Source of the DNA: Balneolaceae bacterium
GTDB taxonomy: Bacteria; Bacteroidota; Rhodothermia; Balneolales; Balneolaceae
Length of the DNA: 5,500 bases
Reading direction: 5' to 3'
NCBI GenBank assembly: GCA_007129085.1
Contig: SKWF01000325.1
Span: forward strand, 1-5,500
In this document: piece after piece, positions 1 to 4,967 of the stretch
Layout: each line of letters starts with the position of its first letter
Position numbering within the stretch: the stretch's first letter is position 1
Position numbers and translations under genes: made by a program
Notes under the pieces: model-generated
Told to the model about the DNA's origin: nothing
Databases searched by the model: none
Seen by the model: only the letters and a program-made list of their open reading frames with translations

Positions 1-1769
1 ACACCCAGCAGAATAATGATGTTATTCACCCATGGTGACCAGGCTTGATACTCCTCACGATAGACCGACACCAGGTTGTTGATCCCGAGCGCTATAAGAA
101 TCAATCCGCCCCAGCCGTAGAGGGTTACGGCGATAATCAGTCCGGCGACGATCATCACACCGTTCCAGAAAATTTTCCACCGGTGTTTGCTGATTTTTTG
201 TGAAAAAAGCCAGTGGGAGAATGCGGGGATCAGGGTGATGACAATCACCAGCGCGGCGATTAGGATAAAAGTTTTGGTCCAAGCCAGCGGGCCGAACATC
301 CGTCCCTCCTGCGCTTCGAGCATGAAGACGGGCAGGAAGCTGACGATGGTGGTCATAAGCGCGGTAATTACGGCCGGACTCACCTCAGTGGTGGCGCGGT
401 AGATTGTTTCGAGCAGGTCCTCTCCCGGATTCTTCTCCTCGATGTGTTTGAGCATATTCTCAGTGAGGATAATCCCCATATCCACCACGGTACCTATCGA
501 GATGGCGATCCCGGCCAGGGCCACCACGTTGGCATCAACGCCCACATATTTCATCAGAATGAAGCTCATCAATACAGCGAGCGGAAGTAGCGCCGATATT
601 ATAAACGAGGTGCGGAGATGCATCACCATAATAATAATGACGATGATGGTGATCAGGATCTGCAGAGAAAGAGCCTCCTCCAGCGTACCGAGCGTTTCGT
701 AGATCAGGCCGGTACGATCGTAAAACGGCACGATTTTAACCTGCGAGGTGGAACCGTCAGCCAGCTCCTTAGAGGGTAGTCCCTGGGCAATATTTTCAAT
801 TTCTTCTTTTACGTTGTTGATAACCTCGAGTGGATTTTCACCGTGACGGGCAACAATTACTCCACCAACTGCTTCCGCTCCGGCTTTATCGAGAGCACCA
901 CGTCGCTGAGCCGGCCCCAAATCCACGTGAGCCACATCTTTAATTCGAACCGGCGTGTTCTCCACTGTGGCAACCACGCTCTCTTCCAGATCCTCCAGCG
1001 ACTCGATATAACCGAGTCCACGCACCACATATTCGGCACGATTCATCTCAATGGTCCGGGCGCCCACATCCAGGTTCGATTTGCGAACAGCTTCGGCGAT
1101 CTGGTTCACATCTACACCAAACTCCCGCATCGCCACCGGGTCGATATCCACCTGGTACTCTTTTACGTAGCCGCCGATACTGGCCACTTCTGCCACTCCA
1201 TCCACGGCTGAAAGCGCATAGCGAACTTGGAAATCCTGGATCGATCGCAGCTCCTGTGGATCCCACCCGCCGGTTGGATTGCCGTCACTATCGTACCCTT
1301 CCAGCGTGTACCAGAAAATCTGACCCAGTGCTGTGGCGTCGGGGCCAAGTGCGGGCTGTACATCTTCAGGCAGAGTACCGCCGGGCAGTGCATTCAGCTT
1401 TTCAAGAATTCGCGAGCGGCTCCAGTAAAATTCCACATCATCCTCAAAAATGATGTTGATGGATGAGAAGCCAAACATAGAATTACTGCGAACAGTACGC
1501 ACGCCCGGCAGGCCGAGCAGCTCGGTCGTCAGCGGATAGGTGATTTGATCCTCAATATCCTGCGGCGATCGCCCCTCCCATTCGGTAAATACAATCTGTT
1601 GATTGTCGCCGATATCGGGAATGGCATCCACCGGAACGGGATCACGCGGCAGAAAATCGATATCCCAGTCGAAAGGAGCCGTGGCAATTCCCCAACCCGC
1701 CAGTGCTAAAAATAGCAGTAGTGCGATGAGTTTATTTTCGAGAAAAAAACGTATGAGTTTGTTTGTCAT
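1..1769 (-). CDS. cusA: CusA/CzcA-type heavy-metal efflux RND permease, N-terminal part (C-terminus beyond left edge)
   Basis: Inner-membrane proton-driven pump of the heavy-metal RND family. It would export Cu(I)/Ag(I)-type or divalent cations through a periplasmic adaptor and an outer-membrane channel. The minus strand is open for 589 codons from ATG at 1769 to the window edge, about half of a normal pump. TM1 lies near residues 13-31. The porter region carries AIPDIGDNQQ (49-58), DQITYPLTTELL (74-85), FYWSRSRILEKLN (114-126), LGPDATALGQ (141-150) and VKEYQVDIDP (202-211), all matching the CusA pattern. TM2-TM4 run from about 368 to 436. TM4 has VVDMGIILTEN, whose Asp430 and Glu437 sit where the CusA proton-relay Asp and the following conserved Glu lie. 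EGRMFGPLAWTKT (488-500) precedes TM6. Compared with E. coli CusA as I recall it, there is extra sequence after TM1 (about 33-45) and an extra hydrophobic stretch at 535-568. The metal-binding Met residues of the second half are outside the window, so the metal is not determined. An in-frame stop lies upstream of the ATG and no other ATG is available. Confidence 0.95.
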   Translation of the reverse strand, partial: MTNKLIRFFLENKLIALLLFLALAGWGIATAPFDWDIDFLPRDPVPVDAIPDIGDNQQIVFTEWEGRSPQDIEDQITYPLTTELLGLPGVRTVRSNSMFGFSSINIIFEDDVEFYWSRSRILEKLNALPGGTLPEDVQPALGPDATALGQIFWYTLEGYDSDGNPTGGWDPQELRSIQDFQVRYALSAVDGVAEVASIGGYVKEYQVDIDPVAMREFGVDVNQIAEAVRKSNLDVGARTIEMNRAEYVVRGLGYIESLEDLEESVVATVENTPVRIKDVAHVDLGPAQRRGALDKAGAEAVGGVIVARHGENPLEVINNVKEEIENIAQGLPSKELADGSTSQVKIVPFYDRTGLIYETLGTLEEALSLQILITIIVIIIMVMHLRTSFIISALLPLAVLMSFILMKYVGVDANVVALAGIAISIGTVVDMGIILTENMLKHIEEKNPGEDLLETIYRATTEVSPAVITALMTTIVSFLPVFMLEAQEGRMFGPLAWTKTFILIAALVIVITLIPAFSHWLFSQKISKHRWKIFWNGVMIVAGLIIAVTLYGWGGLILIALGINNLVSVYREEYQAWSPWVNNIIILLG

Positions 1770-1787
1770 GCTGAATGTTTTTCGAAG

Positions 1788-1803
1788 TCCCGATAGTTCG
1801 GGA
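1788..1803. repeat. Small hairpin just upstream of the efflux pump start
   Basis: A perfect 6-bp stem (TCCCGA / TCGGGA) closes a TAGT loop. It sits 18 bases before the pump ATG, so it would fold in the leader of the minus-strand message. A near-identical hairpin with loop AGTA occurs at 4842-4855 inside another repeat, so this is more likely a dispersed repeat fragment than a gene-specific regulator. It is not followed by a U-tract and is not a terminator. Confidence 0.5.
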
Positions 1804-1833
1804 AGATTTTAGTCTTGAGGACTCACCCTCTGT

Positions 1834-1978
1834 CTGAAGCTGTGCAAAAAAGGGCGTGTTATTGATAATAAATTATCCATGATGTCATCCCGGACCTTGA
1901 TCCGGGATCTCCTATCTATATCAATGTTTGGAGATTCCGCATCAAGTGCGGAATGACGCCCTTATTGGACAGCTTCAG
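1834..1978. repeat. Nested inverted-repeat element A (about 145 bp)
   Basis: The outer arms 1834-1857 and 1956-1978 are inverted copies, both reading CTGAAGCTGT at the tip and AGGGCGT at the inner side, with a few mismatches. Inside them, 1884-1912 and 1930-1957 are again inverted copies of each other (GTCATCCCGG... against ...GCGGAATGAC read backwards). Each inner half is itself palindromic: TCCCGGAcctTGATCCGGGA on the left and TTCCGCatcaagTGCGGAA on the right. The whole could extrude as a cruciform with side hairpins. The left half carries 26 extra bases (1858-1883) between outer and inner arm that the right half lacks. It has no coding capacity and looks like a REP/MITE-type dispersed element. 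Copy number cannot be judged from this window. Confidence 0.85.
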
Positions 1979-1984
1979 GACTCT

Positions 1985-2044
1985 TTAAAGTGGTATTGTG
2001 TTGGTTTTTGGGTTTGGTGGTGTTGGTTGGATTGGATGAGAAAA
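1985..2044 (+). other. C-free G/T-rich tract between the two repeats
   Basis: From 1985 to 2044 the plus strand contains no cytosine, and 1990-2036 is almost entirely G and T. The part at 2003-2030 has six runs of two or three Gs separated by short T-rich loops, enough for a two-layer G-quadruplex in single-stranded plus-strand DNA. In a minus-strand transcript this tract would be C/A-rich and unstructured. Function unknown. Confidence 0.5.
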
Positions 2045-2230
2045 CCTCCCCTCCCTGGAGGGGAATAGCGTAAACGAAACGGTATTGGCCGGATGAGTTT
2101 AGCGAGGGGTGGGTTTGTGGGGGCTGTTAGCTTTAAATAAACTCTTTGCTAACTCAACGCTCCGTCAACACACCCCTGATGAAACCGCTGAACGCGTTTT
2201 CATCTGTCCCCTCTTGAGAGGGGAGTTTTC
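2040..2230. repeat. Inverted-repeat element B (about 190 bp) with palindromic ends
   Basis: The two ends are inverted copies: 2040-2064 starts GAAAACCTCCCCTC and the reverse complement of 2207-2230 starts GAAAACTCCCCTCT. Each end is also a perfect 8-bp hairpin: TCCCCTCC/GGAGGGGA at 2047-2064 with a 2-base loop, and TCCCCTCT/AGAGGGGA at 2207-2224 with a 2-base loop. Further internal inverted pairs are GTTAGC (2126-2131) with GCTAAC (2148-2153) and GATGAAA (2178-2184) with TTTCATC (2198-2204). A segment at 2104-2116 can also pair with the left end in 11 of 13 positions. No open frame, transposase or clear target-site duplication is visible. It resembles a non-autonomous MITE-like element. It stops 25 bases short of the stop codon of the small exported protein. 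Confidence 0.75.
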
Positions 2231-2255
2231 TTTCCTTCCCAATAAAATAGATGAG

Positions 2256-2699
2256 CTACATCAAAAAGGTATCGTAGAGAAGCCAGAGAGGTGGATCATG
2301 TTCGCCGATTCGAGGCTGTTGATCGGCAGAAATTTCTCGTGTAGATGTGAAAAATGGAAAGTGTGTTTCACTTTCAGAGAGAGTTACTTCAGCATCTTTA
2401 TGAGTGGGAACCCAATCTTTATCACTGAGCTGACTTTGCCCAATATTACAGGCACAGATAAATCCCCAGTCGCAGCTTGGATGCTCTTGGTTGTCTTCTT
2501 GCTCTTCAGCCGGCTCTGTATCGCAATGATGGTTTGAATCAGAAGTGGTGGTTTGAGTCGTTTGATGACTACTCATCTCCATCATACAAAATTCAACCAG
2601 ATCTTTTGCCTGCAGACCGGTTGGAATTAAAAATGCCATCAACAGCAGAATTGCTGTAATTTTAGTGATGGCTCGATATATAGCTGAAGAATTTTTCAC
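2256..2699 (-). CDS. Small exported Cys/His-containing protein, putative metal-efflux accessory
   Basis: Not assignable to a named family with certainty. I take the GTG at 2699, giving 147 residues. This yields a clean signal peptide: Lys/Arg-containing N-terminus, hydrophobic core about 14-29 (ITAILLLMAFLIPTGL), cleavage probably after LQA at 31. The mature part has five cysteines (38, 59, 76, 82, 84), a Met-rich FCMMEMSSH (37-45), an HHC (57-59), an acidic linker, a CDWGFICAC cluster (76-84) and a hydrophobic end WLLYDTFLM. This composition is typical of small periplasmic proteins near copper/heavy-metal efflux genes in Bacteroidota-like genomes (recalled, not searched). The CusA-like gene follows on the same strand, 486 bases away across two repeat elements. 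The frame extends upstream to a TTG at 2756 (166 residues), but that places 19 extra residues before the signal peptide. A TATTTTTG at 2741-2748, fitting the Bacteroidota -7 consensus TAnnTTTG, would also lie inside the longer version. No matching -33 box was seen. Confidence 0.75.
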   Translation of the reverse strand: MKNSSAIYRAITKITAILLLMAFLIPTGLQAKDLVEFCMMEMSSHQTTQTTTSDSNHHCDTEPAEEQEDNQEHPSCDWGFICACNIGQSQLSDKDWVPTHKDAEVTLSESETHFPFFTSTREISADQQPRIGEHDPPLWLLYDTFLM

Positions 2700-2794
2700 A
2701 ATATGAGAATACAAACTCTTTAAGAGAAACCCATTGAATCCAAAAATATTACACAACTTGCAAATCTTTTCATTAACAGCACTTGACTGATCAC

Positions 2795-2827
2795 AAAAAA
2801 AAAGGCCGATACAAAAATGTATCGGCC
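2795..2827 (-). terminator. Rho-independent terminator for minus-strand transcription
   Basis: A perfect 10-bp stem, GGCCGATACA / TGTATCGGCC (2804-2827), has a 4-base AAAA loop. On the minus strand it is followed immediately by nine Ts (A-tract 2795-2803). It lies about 200 bases after the stop of the Gfo/Idh/MocA gene and upstream of the small exported protein, so it should end the oxidoreductase transcript and separate the two units. There is no T-tract on the plus side, so it is one-directional. Confidence 0.9.
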
Positions 2828-2941
2828 CGGTTGTAATTAATAACTATAAATCATTTATGATATCAATTCCCCTTTGATACTGAAATAAATTCAGCACAAG
2901 TATAACCGCAGTGTCGCGGGGACGCAGGAGAAAGATTTCGT

Positions 2942-2988
2942 TGGACACCCCTCTAAACCTCTCCGCCAGCCGGCGGAAGACTTGTCCA
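2942..2988. repeat. Short palindromic repeat C
   Basis: Inverted ends TGGACA (2942-2947) and TGTCCA (2983-2988) enclose a strong GC hairpin, TCCGCC-agcc-GGCGGA (2962-2977). The element sits between the oxidoreductase stop codon and its terminator and is unlike the AT-rich sequence around it. It lacks a T-tract and is probably a dispersed REP-like sequence. It would be in the 3' untranslated part of the oxidoreductase message and could stabilise it (inference). Confidence 0.6.
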
Positions 2989-3030
2989 TTGAAAAAATTT
3001 AATAATCGAGCTCAGGTTATAAGCTAATAA

Positions 3031-4545
3031 TTATGCAGGCATATCCGGCAGCGTCCAGCCATCCCGATAATCTGTTTTGATCAACCCTTCTGCAAACTCT
3101 TTTGCATTCATTGGGTCGGTCATATCGCGACTGAAAGTTGGATGGCCATCTTCTATTTCAAACCCATCTTTTTCAACAATAGTAAGCTCTTCGCTATCGG
3201 AGATATTAGTGAACTCCATATTTTCTCCATCCCATTCCAGCTCTTTGTTCAGGTTTTGTAGGCGAACGGCAAGCACTCCCATCACAACCATTTCGTTAAA
3301 TGGTCCGGATTCATCGAAAGATGATTTACACTCGGTACGGCTTTCCGGGCTCTCTTTGCAGGCACGAACCCAATCCATAACGTGGGCCGCCTCACCCTCA
3401 ACGCCGTCTACTTCAACACGCCGTTCAGTTTTCGAAACATTGGGCTCATTGCCGCTGAGTAACCAGGGATCTGACCCGTAGCAACCACAAACAAGGGTAT
3501 CTTCCGATCCGTGAAATAGCACCCCTCCTCCGCGATGATTCATATTTCTACCCTCAGGCCAGCCTTCCGGTTTGTTTGGTTTGATACCGCCATCGTACCA
3601 GTGAATATCTACTTCAGGCAGATGTCCAAAGCTGCTTTCGCGCTCCGGGTAGGTCAGTTTTACTTTTTGAGCTGTAGGGGCAGAATCTTTCAGCAGTAGC
3701 GTTGAACTTCCCTGCGCTTTTGTTGGGTAGCCAAGCTCAAGTGCTTTAAATGGGGCGTGCAGAATGTGGCACGCCATATCGCCAAGTGCACCGGTTCCAA
3801 AGTCCCACCAGCCGCGGAAATTCCAGGGTGTATATATTTCGTTATAGGGACGCATTTGAGCCGGCCCAATAAACAGATCCCAATCCATTGTGTCGGGAAT
3901 TGGCTGTTCCTCCTCCGGGGTATTTAAACCCTGTGCCCAAATCGGCCGATCGGTAAAGGCCTCAATTTCTCGTACATCACCAATCACGCCGTCTCTTACC
4001 CATTCTACCATTTGGTTTATTCCTTCGCCCGAGGCGCCCTGGTCGCCCATTTGGGTTGCTATATTATATTCTGCAGCGAGGTTTGTAAGCAGTCGTGATT
4101 CATAAACGGTGTGCGTAAGTGGTTTTTCAACGTACACATGTTTCCCCATCGTCATGGCGTGAGCGGCAACGGTGGCGTGGGTGTGATCGGCAGTGGCCAC
4201 CACTACGGCGTCAATATCATCGCCCATTTCGTCGTACATTTTACGCCAGTCCCAATACTTCTTTGCGTTCGGGTAGTGATCAAATGCCTCTTTGGAATAT
4301 CGCCAGTCTACATCACACAGAGCTACAATATTTTCTGTCTCTTCAATCTGCCTAATGACGCCGAATCCGCGCCCACCGACTCCAACACAGGCTATATTCA
4401 GCTTATCACTTGGAGCTTTGTAACCCAAACCGCTGATTACATAGCTTGGCAGAATAGAAATTCCGGCTGCCGCTGCTGCGGTTTTACCGAGAAAATCCCT
4501 TCGAGATATTCCGTTGATCACATCTTTCGTATTCTTTTTTCCCAT
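3031..4545 (-). CDS. Tat-exported Gfo/Idh/MocA family oxidoreductase
   Basis: Complete, 504 residues. Members are NAD(P)-dependent sugar/inositol-type dehydrogenases or related enzymes; the substrate here cannot be told from sequence. The N-terminus has a twin-arginine signal, SRRDFLGK (14-21), then an Ala-rich hydrophobic stretch to about 40, so the folded, cofactor-loaded enzyme should be exported to the periplasm. The Rossmann fold follows: GVGGRG dinucleotide loop (55-60), the acidic strand end ALCDVD (75-80), ATADHTHA (117-124) and the family EKP motif with the catalytic-type lysine (140-142). The C-terminal domain shows QMGDQG (165-170), GWWDFGTGALGDMACH (245-260) and HWYDGGIKP (315-323), as in the long secreted branch common in Bacteroidota and Planctomycetes. 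Start: ATG at 4545; a GTG directly before it (4548) would add one residue. No clear Shine-Dalgarno sequence. It appears monocistronic, with a terminator about 200 bases downstream. No transporter, sugar hydrolase or regulator lies beside it to hint at a substrate. Confidence 0.95.
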   Translation of the reverse strand: MGKKNTKDVINGISRRDFLGKTAAAAAGISILPSYVISGLGYKAPSDKLNIACVGVGGRGFGVIRQIEETENIVALCDVDWRYSKEAFDHYPNAKKYWDWRKMYDEMGDDIDAVVVATADHTHATVAAHAMTMGKHVYVEKPLTHTVYESRLLTNLAAEYNIATQMGDQGASGEGINQMVEWVRDGVIGDVREIEAFTDRPIWAQGLNTPEEEQPIPDTMDWDLFIGPAQMRPYNEIYTPWNFRGWWDFGTGALGDMACHILHAPFKALELGYPTKAQGSSTLLLKDSAPTAQKVKLTYPERESSFGHLPEVDIHWYDGGIKPNKPEGWPEGRNMNHRGGGVLFHGSEDTLVCGCYGSDPWLLSGNEPNVSKTERRVEVDGVEGEAAHVMDWVRACKESPESRTECKSSFDESGPFNEMVVMGVLAVRLQNLNKELEWDGENMEFTNISDSEELTIVEKDGFEIEDGHPTFSRDMTDPMNAKEFAEGLIKTDYRDGWTLPDMPA

Positions 4546-4762
4546 CACAAAAAAGGTTTTGGTTTATAGTTGCCCTAACATCTTCGTTCGTTATCATACA
4601 AAAAAAGTATGCGTGCTGCCGTAAAAGAATGTCGGTTGATTAGGCCAATATACATTTTTGATTTTTTACTTTTAAATGATCTGATAAATAGCCCTTATAT
4701 TTTTACGAAAAGTGAGTGATTACGATTTGACAGAAGTACTGCTAAGGGTTGATGAACATTTT

Positions 4763-4792
4763 TTTACATTACGCCGCAGTCAGTTTTATAAT
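4763..4792 (+). promoter_or_regulatory. Possible sigma70-like promoter for the rightward gene
   Basis: TTTACA (4763-4768) and a perfect TATAAT (4787-4792) are separated by 18 bases on the plus strand, in the AT-rich part of the divergent gap and upstream of the gene starting at 4968. If used, the leader would be about 170 bases and would contain repeat D. Bacteroidota-type primary promoters normally use a different -7 box (TAnnTTTG), so this is a tentative call. Confidence 0.3.
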
Positions 4793-4816
4793 AGCAGGCT
4801 TTGACAAACCTTAAAG

Positions 4817-4927
4817 CAGTACATTTCGACTTCCACCTCGCCCCGAAGTATCGGGCCCGGAAACAAGACCGGCTTACACTCGGGCGCAATGAGGAGCAGA
4901 GCGACGAATGAAGTCGAAGTATTACTG
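4817..4927. repeat. Inverted-repeat element D (about 110 bp)
   Basis: The left arm 4817-4833 (CAGTACATTTCGACTTC) is an imperfect inverted copy of the right arm 4910-4927 (reverse complement CAGTAATACTTCGACTTC). Inside is a 5-bp hairpin, CCCGA-agta-TCGGG (4842-4855), nearly the same as the hairpin at 1788-1803. The rest of the interior (about 4856-4905) is GC-richer than the flanks and shows no open frame. It is probably a dispersed intergenic repeat. Its right arm overlaps an ATG at 4908 that is in frame with the downstream gene. Confidence 0.65.
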
Positions 4928-4967
4928 TGTTTTTCAAAGCCTCCTAACCCACAAACCCCAACAAATT

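Larger units (their letters stand above)
1770..2255. other. Non-coding gap filled with repeats
   Basis: No credible gene lies between the efflux pump and the small exported protein. The 486 bases hold the leader hairpin, two unrelated nested inverted-repeat elements (1834-1978, 2040-2230) and a G/T-rich tract between them. The plus-strand frame crossing the right part of this gap (2109-2537) runs through the repeat and then antisense to the small exported protein, and has no recognisable protein features. Confidence 0.8.
4546..4967. other. Divergent intergenic region
   Basis: It separates the minus-strand oxidoreductase from the plus-strand gene at the right. 4546-4800 is AT-rich and without a gene, so promoters for both directions are expected here. 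It includes a small hairpin with CATAC/GTATG arms around seven As (4595-4611). 4817-4927 is a GC-richer inverted-repeat element. No small RNA or riboswitch could be recognised. Confidence 0.7.

Noticed and set aside
187..1812. Several plus- and minus-strand open frames of 60-122 codons across the left third
   Set aside because: They all overlap the uninterrupted 589-codon CusA-like frame, whose protein matches the family along its whole length. They are shadows in other frames.
2207..2224. Hairpin as intrinsic terminator of the small exported protein
   Set aside because: On the minus strand the stem is not followed by a T-tract, and the same hairpin form is part of the ends of element B.
1834..2230. 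CRISPR array or tandem direct repeats
   Set aside because: The repeated units are inverted, not direct, with no regular spacer length.
2109..2537. 142-codon plus-strand open frame
   Set aside because: It begins inside repeat B and then runs antisense to the small exported protein. It has no signal, motif or start context of its own, while the opposite strand has a convincing signal peptide and cysteine pattern.
2697..2756. TTG start at 2756 for the small exported protein
   Set aside because: It would put a 19-residue tail before an otherwise normal signal peptide; the GTG at 2699 gives a canonical one. The longer form cannot be fully excluded.
3077..4569. Plus-strand frames of 71-152 codons opposite the oxidoreductase
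   Set aside because: Antisense shadows of a complete, motif-rich Gfo/Idh/MocA gene.
4595..4611. CATAC-A7-GTATG hairpin as regulatory site
   Set aside because: Only five base pairs in AT-rich sequence, easily expected by chance.
4727..4732. TTGACA as a -35 box (also one at 4801-4806)
   Set aside because: Neither has an acceptable -10 hexamer 16-18 bases downstream on the plus strand.
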